Positions 32,564 to 41,389 of a DNA stretch of 64,000 bases are shown piece after piece. The notes under the pieces were generated by a model. The model was not told the DNA's origin. It did not search any database and saw only the letters and a program-made list of their open reading frames with translations. The translations under genes and the position numbers were made by a program. The stretch covers positions 1 through 64,000 of the forward strand of contig NZ_LMKP01000004.1 of the NCBI RefSeq assembly GCF_001421715.1, written 5' to 3'. How positions within the stretch are numbered: the stretch's first letter is position 1; each line of letters starts with the position of its first letter. The stretch is from Sphingomonas sp. Leaf22 (GTDB lineage: Bacteria; Pseudomonadota; Alphaproteobacteria; Sphingomonadales; Sphingomonadaceae).

Positions 32564-33760
32564 GTGAGCGATCGTACGCCGATTCGGCTGTCGGGCACCA
32601 ACCTCGAACGTGCCGCCGATCATAATCAGCGGGTTACGCTGCATGCGATCCGGGTGTCGGGGTCGCTGACCCGGATCGACCTGGCCAACATCACCGGGCT
32701 GACCCCGCCCGCGATCGCCAACATCACCCGCCGGCTGCTGAGCGAGGGACTGATCCTCGAAGCCGGGCAGCGGCGCGGCGGGCGCGGGCAGCCGCCGACC
32801 AAGCTGGTGGTCAATCCCGCCGCCTGTCATGCGATCGGCATCAATGTCGACCGCGACCATGTGACGATCGTGCTGGTCGATTTCGCCGGACAGACGCTGG
32901 CCCGCGCCACCCGCGACGTCGATTTCGCGCTGCCCGACGAGGTTGCCGGTTTCTATCGATCGGCGGTCGAGGGGCTGATCGCAGAAGCCGGGGTCGACGC
33001 CAAGCGGATCGTCGGCATCGGCGTGGCGCGGCCCGACGATCTCGGCACCGTCGACCTGCCCGGCCGCCCGGCCAGCTATGCCGAATGGGAAAGCGTCGAC
33101 ATGGCCGCGCTGTTCGCCGCGCCGATCGACCTGCCGGTATTCGTCGAGAACGACGCGGCGGCGGCGGCGATGGGCGAATTGCAACTGGGCCATGGCCAGC
33201 ATCAGGCGAGCTTCTTCTATGTCCTGATCTCGGCGGCGCTGGGCGGCGGGCTGGTGATCGACGGCAGCTATTTCCGCGGGGCCAAGGGGCGATCGGGCGA
33301 ACTCGGCTTTCTGATGGGCAGCGACGGCAAGGGCGGGCGCACGCAGATCCAGCATACCGTGTCGCTGTCGGGCCTGTTGCATCCGTTGCGGCGGGCGGGG
33401 TTCACCCTGGGCGACATTCGGGGCGAGCGCGGCGACGATGCGACGTTGCTGGCGGTGGTCGACGACTGGATCAATGCGTCGGTCGACCGGCTGATCGAGC
33501 CGCTGATCGCGATCAACTGCCTGATCAATCCGGCGGCGATCTTCGTCGGCGGGCGGCTGCCGGGGCAGCATGTCGAAACGCTGGCCGAGCGGCTGAACGA
33601 GCGATTGCGGGTCGATGCGACGAACGTCCCCGCGCTGGCCCCGGTGCGCCGGGCGATGCTGGCCGAGGATGCGCCGGCGGTGGGGGCGGCGATCCTGCCG
33701 TTCAGCCACTTCCTGTTGCCGAGCGCGACCGCGCTGTGGAAGGCAGACGAGGTCGGATAG
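32564..33760 (+). CDS. ROK-family transcriptional repressor
   Basis: A 398-residue sugar-responsive regulator. An N-terminal winged helix (TLHAIRVSGSLTRIDLANIT, then GLTPPAIANITRRLLSEGLI) with the wing GGRGQPP is joined to a ROK sugar-binding domain (AIGINVDRDHVTIVLVDFAG, PVFVENDAAAAAMGELQLG). The catalytic aspartate position and the Cys-rich zinc motif of ROK kinases are altered or missing, and no ATP P-loop is seen, so it should sense rather than phosphorylate sugar. GTG 32564 is chosen because the frame upstream of it is not family-like. It is divergent from the GH3 gene and probably controls it through the palindrome at 32407. Confidence 0.88.
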   Translation: MSDRTPIRLSGTNLERAADHNQRVTLHAIRVSGSLTRIDLANITGLTPPAIANITRRLLSEGLILEAGQRRGGRGQPPTKLVVNPAACHAIGINVDRDHVTIVLVDFAGQTLARATRDVDFALPDEVAGFYRSAVEGLIAEAGVDAKRIVGIGVARPDDLGTVDLPGRPASYAEWESVDMAALFAAPIDLPVFVENDAAAAAMGELQLGHGQHQASFFYVLISAALGGGLVIDGSYFRGAKGRSGELGFLMGSDGKGGRTQIQHTVSLSGLLHPLRRAGFTLGDIRGERGDDATLLAVVDDWINASVDRLIEPLIAINCLINPAAIFVGGRLPGQHVETLAERLNERLRVDATNVPALAPVRRAMLAEDAPAVGAAILPFSHFLLPSATALWKADEVG

Positions 33761-33769
33761 TCGCTGCCC

Positions 33770-34159
33770 TTACGGCTTCGCGAATTCGAGGAGCCGGCGC
33801 AGCGAGCGGTACGAGGTCGAGGATTTCGGTTCGAACACCGCGTCGAGATTCGCTAGCCGCTGGCGGGCCTGCACGGCGAAATCCATCTTGGTATCGGCGG
33901 CGGGCGTACCGTCGGTCGCGATCAGTTCGCGCCGGAACCGGTGGAGCGTGTGGATGTCGATCACGCCGTCGCCGAACAGGCGGAAGCCGTACTCGGCCAT
34001 TTCGCGCGGCGTCAGATTGCGGATATCGGGCGACGGCACGACCGGCACCGGTTGCGTGGCATTACCCTTGAACTGTGCCGCAAAGGCCAGTTCGAACCGT
34101 CCGCCGGCACCGGCATCGACCGTACCGCCCATCTTCGCCTGTCCCGCTTCGATCCGCAT
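33770..34159 (-). CDS. Hypothetical protein
   Basis: I do not recognise the family. A 129-residue soluble protein starting MRIEAGQAKMGGTVDAGAGG, with GGAG 6 nt before the ATG. Segments DIRNLTPREMAEYGFRLFGD and DIHTLHRFRRELIATDG look structured, and the C-terminus RSLRRLLEFAKP is helical. It has no signal peptide. It is convergent with the ROK repressor (9 bp between stops) and divergent from the fructokinase. No functional hint beyond the sugar-gene neighbourhood. Confidence 0.7.
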   Translation of the reverse strand: MRIEAGQAKMGGTVDAGAGGRFELAFAAQFKGNATQPVPVVPSPDIRNLTPREMAEYGFRLFGDGVIDIHTLHRFRRELIATDGTPAADTKMDFAVQARQRLANLDAVFEPKSSTSYRSLRRLLEFAKP

Positions 34160-34365
34160 CGCCGACTCCGTTCTCGACCGGGTTCTGGCATGGCGGACCT
34201 TGACGCCCGGTTAGCGGGTGGCGGAATTTATACGAAATCCGGCGTGCCACGATGTAACGGTACGGCCTGTCCCATTAGCTTAAACAAACCGATTTTCTCA
34301 TTTGCGCTTTCGTGCCAATCCCTGCAACGCTACGACAGGGTTTACCTGTGACAGGGTTTTCGGGG

Positions 34366-35301
34366 ATGAACATGGTTATCGATTCACTGGCGGTGCTCGA
34401 TCGGGGCGAGTTGCCCTTCGCCGGGATCGAACTGGGCGGCACGAAATGCGTCTGCACGCTGGCCTATGGGCCGGACCGGATTTTGGCGCAGGAAACGGTC
34501 CCGACCGAACATCCCGATACCACCCTGCCCGCCATCGCCGCCGTGTTGCAGCGTTGGTGGGACACGACCGGCTTCGCCGCGCTGGGCATCGCCAGCTTCG
34601 GCCCGGTCGATCTCGACCCCGCCTCGGCCACCTGGGGCCATATCCTTGCCACGACCAAGCCCGACTGGCCGATGACCGACGTCGCCGGCACGCTGTCGGC
34701 GATGTTCGACGTGCCCAGCGCGTTCGATACCGACGTCAACGGGGCGGCCTTTGCCGAAACGCGGTGGGGCTGTGCGCAGGGGCTGGACGACTTCGCCTAT
34801 GTAACGATCGGCACCGGCGTCGGCGTCGGGTTGCTGGTCAATGGCCAGCCGACGCGCGGCATCGGCCATGCCGAGATCGGCCATCTGCGCACGCCGCGCC
34901 TGCCCGACGACACCCTCCCCAGCGGCTGCCCGTTTCACGACGATTGCGTCGAGGGGCTGGCGTCGGGAACGGGGATCAAGGCCGCGCTGGGTGACGTCCA
35001 TGTGTCGACGCTGTCGGCCGACCATCCGGTGTGGGACCGCGCCGCCGCGTCGATCGTGGCGATGTGCCATGCGATGGTGTGCACCACCGGCCCCAGGCGG
35101 ATCGCGATCGGCGGCGGCGTGATGAACAAGCAGCCGCACCTGCTGGCGCGGATCGAACCGGCGCTGCGGGCCAGCATCAACGGGTATCTGCCACTGCCGG
35201 AGCGCGACTATATCGTCGCACCGGCCTTGGGCGATCAGGCGGGGCCGCTGGGATCGATCGCGCTGGCGCAGAACGCGTTGCAGGCGGGCGTCGCGGCGTA
35301 G
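34366..35301 (+). CDS. ROK-family fructokinase
   Basis: Cytoplasmic ATP:fructose 6-phosphotransferase of the ROK family, 311 residues. It has the nucleotide-binding GIELGGTKCVCTLAYG, the ribose/sugar region FGPVDLDP, the catalytic part AFDTDVNGAAFAETRWG and YVTIGTGVGVGLLV. The fructokinase-type zinc motif GHAEIGHLR...SGCPFHDDCVEGLASG is complete (H, C, H, C). Two in-frame ATGs at 34366 and 34372 are both near a GGGG; the start is uncertain by two codons. ACAGGGTTTACCTGT upstream is a small inverted repeat. The FucP-type sugar transporter downstream on the opposite strand could supply the substrate. Confidence 0.9.
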   Translation: MNMVIDSLAVLDRGELPFAGIELGGTKCVCTLAYGPDRILAQETVPTEHPDTTLPAIAAVLQRWWDTTGFAALGIASFGPVDLDPASATWGHILATTKPDWPMTDVAGTLSAMFDVPSAFDTDVNGAAFAETRWGCAQGLDDFAYVTIGTGVGVGLLVNGQPTRGIGHAEIGHLRTPRLPDDTLPSGCPFHDDCVEGLASGTGIKAALGDVHVSTLSADHPVWDRAAASIVAMCHAMVCTTGPRRIAIGGGVMNKQPHLLARIEPALRASINGYLPLPERDYIVAPALGDQAGPLGSIALAQNALQAGVAA

Positions 35302-35388
35302 GCGTACGCTCCGAGAACGCGCGTACCGGCGCGTTTCGAAGCGTGCCGGCGGGCAAAGCGCGCGTCTGGAACAGCCTTTGCGCGCTGC

Positions 35389-35727
35389 TTATTTCGCGAC
35401 CGACACCCGGTTGCCGGCCCCGGCGACGTTGATCCGCGCCTTGCTGCCATCGGCGGTGCGGTAGGTTACCGTGTTGCTCGCGCCGGATATGCGGATGCTG
35501 CCCCTGGGTGCCAAATCGGCCTGCACGCGGTTGCTCGCGCCCTCGATCACCAGCGCCGAGCAGCGGCCGGTCACGCGGATGGTGTTGCCGGCCCCCTGAA
35601 TGGTCGCGGTGCCGCCGTCGCAGTCGAGTTCCTGCGTCGCGCCGGCCCCTTCGTAGCGCGCCTGCGCCGACAGCGATGCCGGCAGCGCGAGGGCGGACAG
35701 GATCAGCGTGGCTTGGACGACGGTCAT
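35389..35727 (-). CDS. Exported DUF3060-type repeat protein
   Basis: A 112-residue secreted protein. After a signal peptide (MTVVQATLILSALALPASLS) the mature part is built from short beta-repeats with the core G-A-G/S-N: TATIQGAGNTIRVTGRC, LVIEGASNRVQADLAP, IRISGASNTVTYRTAD, INVAGAGNRVSV. This is the DUF3060 pattern, likely a small right-handed beta-solenoid. Two cysteines (ELDCDGG and GRCSA) could form a disulfide. Function is unknown. It lies between the fructokinase and the sugar transporter, on the transporter's strand. Confidence 0.8.
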   Translation of the reverse strand: MTVVQATLILSALALPASLSAQARYEGAGATQELDCDGGTATIQGAGNTIRVTGRCSALVIEGASNRVQADLAPRGSIRISGASNTVTYRTADGSKARINVAGAGNRVSVAK

Positions 35728-35803
35728 CTGGTCTCTCCGGTTCGGTTCTGTCCGGCGAACCTAGTCGAAGCGGCGACCCGAAACCAAGCCGCCGCTGCGC
35801 CGA

Positions 35804-37153
35804 TCAGTGCAGACTCTTCGCCGAAGCGACGTTGCGCGTCGCGGTGCGGCCGGCGGCGATGGCGAAGCCGCACAGCGCGGCATAGCACAGCGCCGGTACG
35901 AGGAACGCCGGACCATGGCCAACCGCCCCCGACACCAGCCCCACGACCGGCGGGATGACCGCCCCGCCGAAGATCGCGGTGCACAACAGCCCCGACGTCG
36001 CCGCCTCGCTGGCGGTCGAGCGTTCGAGCGTCAGGGTGAAGATGACCGGGAACATGATCGAGTTGAACAGGCCCATCGACAGCGCGACGAACCCGGCGGT
36101 CACCCCGCCGACCGCCGCGACATAGCAGCACATACCGACGGCAATGGCGGTGAACAGCGCCATCAGCTTCCACGCCTTCACCTTCGACAGCAGCACCGAT
36201 CCGATCGCGCGACCGACCATCGCGCCGCCCCAGTAGAAGGCGACAGCCTTGCCCGCTTCCTGCAACGACACGCCGGGCACCCCGTCGCTACCCATCGCAA
36301 AGCCGAGCAGCGGCACGCCGAACGGCGCGTTCGACGCGCCCCACACGCTGTCGGCGTTCAGGAACAGCGCCATCTGCGTCCCGATCGCGACTTCGGCGCC
36401 GACATACAGGAAGATCGCGCTCGCCCCCAGCAGCGCCCAGCGCGAGGAGAAGGCATCGCGCAGCAGCGCGGCGGGCGACGGCGTATCGGCCGGAGCTTCT
36501 GGCACGGCGGCCGATACGACCTTACGGCTGAGGAAGAAGAACACCGCCAGCGCCGCGATCAGTCCGGCGATCCAGAAATAGGCGCGGTCGATCCCCGCCA
36601 GCGCACCGGCGCGCACCGCTTGGGTCAACACCGTACCGTCCTTCACCTCGACCCCGTCGAGGAACAGGCTGGCCCCGAGCAGCGGCCCGAGGAACGTGCC
36701 GAACGAGTTGAACGTCTGGCTGAGCGTCAGGCGGAAATGGCTGAGCTTCGGATCGCCGAGCGCCGCGGCCAGCGGATTGGCCGCGACCTGCAACACGGTG
36801 ATGCCGGCGGCCAGGATGAACAGGCCGAGCAGGACCAGCGGGAACATGGCGAGGTTCGCCGCGACCAGCATCGTCAGGCAGCCGACGACCATCGTCACCA
36901 GCGCGAACAGGATCGAGGGAACCGCCTTCAACCGGCCGAGCAGGATCGCGGCGGGCATCGAGATCAGGCCATAGGCGAGGAAAAAGGCCGATGCCGCCAG
37001 CTGCGCCTCGAAATCGGTCAGCGTGAAGATGCCCTTCACCGCCGCGACCAGCGGGTCGATCAGCGAGGTGATGAAGCCCCAGGCGAAAAACAGGGTGGTG
37101 ACGGCGGCGAATGCCAGCCCGGTGGTGGCGGATCCCGCCTGTTTGTCAGCCAA
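35804..37153 (-). CDS. FucP-family sugar MFS transporter
   Basis: A 449-residue inner-membrane proton symporter with about 12 helices, of the fucose/glucose/galactose (FucP/GluP) group. Typical segments: TTLFFAWGFITSLIDPLVAA (helix 1), FFLAYGLISMPAAILLGRLK, AAGITVLQVAANPLAAALGD and LSHFRLTLSQTFNSFGTFLGP. These contain the conserved N-P/N and Q-x-F-N-S motifs of this group. The start is TTG 37153 with GGAG 8 nt upstream. A 13-bp palindrome sits just in front. Fructose, glucose or galactose would fit with the nearby ROK fructokinase and the dgo module. Confidence 0.92.
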   Translation of the reverse strand: MADKQAGSATTGLAFAAVTTLFFAWGFITSLIDPLVAAVKGIFTLTDFEAQLAASAFFLAYGLISMPAAILLGRLKAVPSILFALVTMVVGCLTMLVAANLAMFPLVLLGLFILAAGITVLQVAANPLAAALGDPKLSHFRLTLSQTFNSFGTFLGPLLGASLFLDGVEVKDGTVLTQAVRAGALAGIDRAYFWIAGLIAALAVFFFLSRKVVSAAVPEAPADTPSPAALLRDAFSSRWALLGASAIFLYVGAEVAIGTQMALFLNADSVWGASNAPFGVPLLGFAMGSDGVPGVSLQEAGKAVAFYWGGAMVGRAIGSVLLSKVKAWKLMALFTAIAVGMCCYVAAVGGVTAGFVALSMGLFNSIMFPVIFTLTLERSTASEAATSGLLCTAIFGGAVIPPVVGLVSGAVGHGPAFLVPALCYAALCGFAIAAGRTATRNVASAKSLH

Positions 37154-37166
37154 TGCGGCGCTCCCC

Positions 37167-37179
37167 TTAGTCGGACTAA
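37167..37179. promoter_or_regulatory. Palindrome in the leader of the FucP-type transporter gene
   Basis: TTAGTCGGACTAA is a perfect 6+1+6 palindrome 14 bp before the TTG start. A partial extra half-site (TTCGACTA) follows at 37180-37187. The GTC-N-GAC core resembles the sequence in front of the dgo cluster at 59515. Binding there by a GntR/FCD regulator would block transcription or initiation. Confidence 0.5.
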
Positions 37180-37334
37180 TTCGACTATTTGCTTATGATA
37201 TTCACAGCGCTCGCCGAGGGCGGGGGGAATGTCAAGCAGGGGGGCGGTCGCGATGTGCCAGTCCCGGACCATGTTTCCCTCGGCACGCCGGACTGAATCG
37301 AGAACGCCGGGAAAGTACCGATTCTGGCACCCTG

Positions 37335-37423
37335 CCGTACCCCCGCGCAGGCGGGGGCCCAGGGTCCCGGGCACAAGCCGTTGTTCTGCCTGGCTCTGGA
37401 CCCCCGCCTGCGCGGGGGTACGG
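37335..37423. repeat. Class B long GC-rich hairpin, copy 1
   Basis: The arms at 37335-37357 and 37401-37423 are 23-bp perfect inverted repeats (CCGTACCCCCGCGCAGG...). The loop region carries GCACAAGCCGTTGTTCTGCC, shared with the copy at 62727-62813. The gap 37154-37489 between the transporter start and the Mur ligase stop otherwise holds only the palindrome at 37167 and no gene. Confidence 0.85.
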
Positions 37424-37489
37424 CGCGTTTTTGACGAAGCTTGCGGCTTTCGCAGCGGTCCTCAGTACATCCGGGGTGACGGTGAAGTG

Positions 37490-38881
37490 TTACCCGAGCA
37501 TCGCCAGCATCTGCGCCGCCAGTTCGGACAGCGTGTCGTCGCGCGCGCCCATGACCACGATCCGGTCGCCTTCGCGCGCCTGCGCCACCAGATGCGCCGC
37601 CGCGGCGGCACGATCGGGGATGTGGCGGGCGGGCGCGCCCTGCACGGTCAGGTCGGTGACGATGTCGGCGCTGGTGACCTCACGCGTGACCGTGCCGCCG
37701 CGATAGACCGGGTCGGGCAGCACCAGCAGGTCACCGTCGGTCAGCGCGCCGGCGAACATCGTCACCAGCTCGCGGCGCATCACCTTGAGCGGACCATAGC
37801 CATGCGGCTGGAACAACAGCAGCAACCGTCCCGGCTGCGTCCGCAGCGTCGCGATGGTCGCGGCGATCTTGTCGGGATTGTGCCCGAAATCGTCGATCAC
37901 GCCGACCCCGCGCGCCGTTCCGACCAGTTCGAAGCGGCGCTTGAGCCCCGAGAAACCGGCAATCGCCGCGACCGCATCGGCGATCGGCACCCCGGCGGCG
38001 GCGACCGCGCCGATCGCGGCCAGCGCGTTGGCGATATTGTGCCGCCCCGGCACCGCGAGGCGGACAGCATGGACCACCCCGTCCGCCACCAGGTCGAACC
38101 CGCTGGCAAAGGGTTCGAGCACCAGCGCGCGCGCGACCAGATCGGCATCGCCCTCGACCGCAAAGGTCGTGCGTTTCGCCGCCGGCACCGCCGCCGCCAG
38201 CGCCGCCGCCTCGCCATCGCCGACATTGACGACGACATGGCCCGCGCGGTCGGCGAAGGTGCCGAACAATGCGCGCAATTCCTCCAGCGTCTTGTGGTCG
38301 AGGCTGACATTGTTCAGCACCGCGACCTGCGGACGGTAGAAGGCGATCGATCCGTCGCTCTCGTCGACCTCGCTGACGAACGCATCGCCTTGGCCCACCA
38401 GCGCACTGGCGAAGGGGCGGTCGGGGCCTGCGAAATCCTTCATCACCGCGCCGTTCATGACCGTCGGATCGCGGCTGAGCGTGTGGAGCAGATAGCCGAT
38501 CATGCCGGTGACGGTCGATTTGCCGCTGGTCCCCGCGACCCCGATCGACAGCGGTGCTGCATTGAACAGGTCGGCGAGCAGTTCGGCGCGGCCCATTCGC
38601 TGCGCGCCGACCGCGTCCGCCGCGATGATATCGGCGACGCTCGGCTCGATCGCGGCCGACGCGACGACGATCTGATCGGCCGACACGACACCGCTACCGT
38701 CCTGTGGGAACAGCGCAATGCCCGCGGCGCGCAGCGCGTCGAACTTGGCGGGCAGGCTCGCCTGATCGAGCGAGCGGTCCGATCCGGCCACGGTCGCGCC
38801 GCGCCCGGCAAGGATCATGGCGAGCGGCAACATGCCCGAACCGCCGATCCCGACGAGGAAGAAGGATTTGCCGTACAGCAT
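37490..38881 (-). CDS. Mur ligase family protein (MurC/Mpl-like)
   Basis: A 463-residue ATP-dependent amide ligase. The N-terminal UDP-binding fold has [20 protein letters not shown] and [12 protein letters not shown] as in MurC. The ATP loop [29 protein letters not shown] and [11 protein letters not shown] of the central domain follow. The C-terminal domain has VIDDFGHNP and [13 protein letters not shown]. The dcw-cluster MurC would be elsewhere, so this is likely a paralogue. Its start is 49 bp from a divergent LD-carboxypeptidase gene. That pairing suggests murein recycling, with Mpl-type reattachment of released peptides to UDP-MurNAc (inference). Cyanophycin-type or other ligations cannot be excluded. 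Confidence 0.82.
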   Translation of the reverse strand: MLYGKSFFLVGIGGSGMLPLAMILAGRGATVAGSDRSLDQASLPAKFDALRAAGIALFPQDGSGVVSADQIVVASAAIEPSVADIIAADAVGAQRMGRAELLADLFNAAPLSIGVAGTSGKSTVTGMIGYLLHTLSRDPTVMNGAVMKDFAGPDRPFASALVGQGDAFVSEVDESDGSIAFYRPQVAVLNNVSLDHKTLEELRALFGTFADRAGHVVVNVGDGEAAALAAAVPAAKRTTFAVEGDADLVARALVLEPFASGFDLVADGVVHAVRLAVPGRHNIANALAAIGAVAAAGVPIADAVAAIAGFSGLKRRFELVGTARGVGVIDDFGHNPDKIAATIATLRTQPGRLLLLFQPHGYGPLKVMRRELVTMFAGALTDGDLLVLPDPVYRGGTVTREVTSADIVTDLTVQGAPARHIPDRAAAAAHLVAQAREGDRIVVMGARDDTLSELAAQMLAMLG

Positions 38882-38929
38882 CGCGCGGGGCTATCGACCT
38901 TGACCTTCAGTGGCAAGCGGGGTTGCGGG

Positions 38930-39745
38930 ATGCGGATCGGTGTAGTGGCCCCGGCGCGACGGGTGGACGAGGAACAGATGGCCCGGACACAGGGCTATGC
39001 CGCGCTCACCTACCCTTCGCTCGATCTGGTCGTGCATCCGCAATGCTTCCTCGACGCCGGCCATTTCGCCGGCACCGACGAACAGCGCGCCGCCGCCTTC
39101 CTCGAATTCGCCAACGATCCCGCGTTCGATGCGATCTGGTTCGCGCGCGGCGGCTATGGTTCGAACCGCATCCTCGACAGGGTAATGCCGCAGTTGAACC
39201 GCGCGGCGGCGGCAAAAAGCTATGTCGGCTTTTCCGACATGGGGTTTTTGCTGGGTGCGCTCTATGCCCGGCGGATCGGGCGGCCGGTGCATGGACCGAT
39301 GGCGGCGCAGGTCGGCAAGGCCGGCGGGACGAACAGCGCGGCGCGATCGCTGGCATGGCTGATCGACGGCGACCGGGCGATGCTGGCCCCCGAACTGGAC
39401 GGACGGCCGACCGTCGCCTTCAACCTCGTCATCCTGTGCGCGCTGATCGGTACGCCGTGGCTGCCCGACCTGACCGACCATGTCGTGATCGTCGAGGAAG
39501 TGGGCGAGGATCTGTACCGGATCGACCGCCTGTTATGGCAGCTGAGCGAGGCGACGCAGCTGAAGGGGATCGCCGGCATCCGGCTGGGCGCGGTGACCGA
39601 TCGTCATCCCGACGACACCGGCTTCGGCGAAACCGAGGAACAGATCGTCGCCCGCTGGGCCGGCGCGATGGGCGTGCCGTATCTGGGGCGGGCGCATGTC
39701 GGGCATTATGCCGACAATATGGTGGTGCCGTTCGGGGTGGCGTGA
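38930..39745 (+). CDS. ldcA: LD-carboxypeptidase (S66 family)
   Basis: Cytoplasmic serine peptidase that removes the terminal D-Ala from murein tetrapeptides during wall recycling. The 271 residues start MRIGVVAPARRVDEEQM. S66 landmarks: AIWFARGGYGSNRIL, the nucleophile region SYVGFSDMGFLLGALYARR (Ser), and HGPMAAQ. VVIVEEVGEDLYRIDRLLWQ supplies the Glu and GRAHVGHYADNM the His of the triad. It is somewhat shorter than E. coli LdcA (304). The frame is open far upstream in antisense to the Mur ligase, so the first family-like Met was chosen. It is divergent from that ligase gene. Confidence 0.9.
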   Translation: MRIGVVAPARRVDEEQMARTQGYAALTYPSLDLVVHPQCFLDAGHFAGTDEQRAAAFLEFANDPAFDAIWFARGGYGSNRILDRVMPQLNRAAAAKSYVGFSDMGFLLGALYARRIGRPVHGPMAAQVGKAGGTNSAARSLAWLIDGDRAMLAPELDGRPTVAFNLVILCALIGTPWLPDLTDHVVIVEEVGEDLYRIDRLLWQLSEATQLKGIAGIRLGAVTDRHPDDTGFGETEEQIVARWAGAMGVPYLGRAHVGHYADNMVVPFGVA

Positions 39746-39765
39746 GTCTTCGTGCCGGTCCCCCG

Positions 39766-40173
39766 TCAACCTTCGATACGTTCGGCGGTCGTCGCCACGC
39801 GCACTGTATCAAACTCGAAACCGATCGAGCCGTAGGACCATTCGAGCTGCAATCGGCAGCGCGGCGGAACGCCTTCCAAGCTTACCGGCAGCGTTGCGAT
39901 CGACAGCGCATGCACGTCGCCGAGATCCGGTAGTTCGTCGCGCGGATAATCCATCGGGACGAAATTCGCCGACTTTAATGGCATGTCGAGCTTCTCGATG
40001 CCCAGAAATGACATGATGAAATAGCCGAATGCCTCCCCTCCCGGCCGGGCAAGGGCACCCGACAGGTCCGCCATCATCACCAGATCGATACCTGCCGATG
40101 TCAGCCGGATTTCGATCAGAAGGGCATCTTCCCACGCAATCTTTTCGAGCGCATCGGCGGGAAGCTCGACCAC
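39766..40173 (-). CDS. Hypothetical protein
   Basis: I do not recognise it. A 135-residue soluble protein from GTG 40173 (VVELPADALEKIAWEDALLI). It contains EIRLTSAGIDLVMMADLSGA and a C-terminal LQLEWSYGSIGFEFDTVRVA, suggesting a beta-rich single domain. Its start lies 3 nt after the stop of the LpoA-like gene, so it is the second gene of that transcript and may be translated by reinitiation. It converges with ldcA. No catalytic motif was seen. Confidence 0.7.
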   Translation of the reverse strand: MVELPADALEKIAWEDALLIEIRLTSAGIDLVMMADLSGALARPGGEAFGYFIMSFLGIEKLDMPLKSANFVPMDYPRDELPDLGDVHALSIATLPVSLEGVPPRCRLQLEWSYGSIGFEFDTVRVATTAERIEG

Positions 40174-40176
40174 CCC

Positions 40177-41376
40177 CTACTCCCCGAACGTCTTCGGCGC
40201 GGGGCTGACCGTCACCGCGCCGCCCGTCCGCACTTCCTGCACCTCCAGCGCGCGTTCGGCGATGCCGTCGCGGCCGAAGCGGAAGGCACCGTCGAGGCCG
40301 GCGAACCCGTCGCCGCCGCGCAGGCGGCTTTCGGGGAAGTCGCGGCCGATGGGCCAATCGCGGGCGATGCGGACCGTCAGCAGCACCGAATCATAGCCGA
40401 GACTCGACAGGCGATAGGGCGCGGCGCTGAACCGGGCGCGATATTTGGTCGCGAACTGGCGATAGAGCGCGTTCGACACGCTGGCATACCATGCGCCGTT
40501 CAGCGCCGGCATCGACCCCAGCCCGGTCTCGGTATTCCACAATTCGGTGCCGAGCACCTTCGCGCTGCGGCTGGACGATTTGCGGATCGCGGGCACCGCC
40601 AGCGCCGCCGTACCCGCCTGATCGGCGATCAGCACCGCTTCATAAGGCGAGGTGCGCGACAGGCGGGTGACGGCGGCGGCGACCTGTCCGCTGCCGCGAT
40701 CATAGGTCTGGATCGACACGACCTGTCCCCCGGCCTGTTCGACCGCGCGCAGGAAGCTGGTCGAGGCGCGCTGGCCATAAACGCCGGCCGGGACCAGCCC
40801 GGCAAAGCGGCTGATCCCGCTGGTCCGGGCGAAGCCGACCACGCGCTCGATCGATTGCGCCGGGGTATAGCCGAGCAGATAGGCCCCGTTGCCCGCGACC
40901 GACACGTCGTTCGAATAGCTGATGACCGGCACCTTCGCGCCGCGGGCGATCGGCGCGACCGCACGGACATCCTCGGCCAGCAGCGGACCGAGGATCAGGC
41001 GATTGCCCTCCGCGATCGCGCGCTGCGCGGCGGCGGCCGCTCCGGTGGCAGTGTCATAGGTGGTGATTCGCACCCGTTCGCTGCGCGTGTCGAGCAGCGC
41101 CAGCTGCGTCGCATTGGCGATCGACCGCCCGACCCCGCCATTGGGGCCGGTCATCGGTACCAGCAGTGCGACGCGGTGACGCTGGGTATCGGTCGGGATG
41201 CCGCCGGTCACCGGATCGGGGCGAGTCGGCTGCGGACGGGTCGGTACGGGCGGGGCCTGTTCGACCGGCCCCTTGGGCACCAGCGTGCTGCACCCCGCCA
41301 ACAATGCCGCCGCCAGCACCGCCGTGGCGCGCGCGAAATGGTGCCGCCATTGCCGGGGCGCTATCGTGTCTGCCAT
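40177..41376 (-). CDS. LpoA-like lipoprotein, penicillin-binding protein activator
   Basis: A 399-residue lipoprotein; the signal peptide ends VLAAALLAGC (lipobox). A Pro-rich linker (EQAPPVPTRPQPTRPDP) is followed by a periplasmic-binding-protein-like domain. That domain starts HRVALLVPMTGPNGGVGRSI, with NRLILGPLLAEDVRAVAPIA, KVPVISYSNDVSVAG and FAGLVPAGVYGQRAS. This is the arrangement of LpoA and the alphaproteobacterial penicillin-binding protein activators, which stimulate PBP1a-type synthases from the outer membrane. The start MADTIAPRQ at 41376 is 15 bp from rsmI on the other strand, the usual lpoA/rsmI divergence in proteobacteria. Confidence 0.88.
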   Translation of the reverse strand: MADTIAPRQWRHHFARATAVLAAALLAGCSTLVPKGPVEQAPPVPTRPQPTRPDPVTGGIPTDTQRHRVALLVPMTGPNGGVGRSIANATQLALLDTRSERVRITTYDTATGAAAAAQRAIAEGNRLILGPLLAEDVRAVAPIARGAKVPVISYSNDVSVAGNGAYLLGYTPAQSIERVVGFARTSGISRFAGLVPAGVYGQRASTSFLRAVEQAGGQVVSIQTYDRGSGQVAAAVTRLSRTSPYEAVLIADQAGTAALAVPAIRKSSSRSAKVLGTELWNTETGLGSMPALNGAWYASVSNALYRQFATKYRARFSAAPYRLSSLGYDSVLLTVRIARDWPIGRDFPESRLRGGDGFAGLDGAFRFGRDGIAERALEVQEVRTGGAVTVSPAPKTFGE

Positions 41377-41389
41377 GGACCTATCCCTG

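Noticed and set aside
37335..37423. CRISPR-like repeat
   Set aside because: Only one inverted pair occurs at this site, without repeat-spacer periodicity or cas genes; it is a hairpin element.
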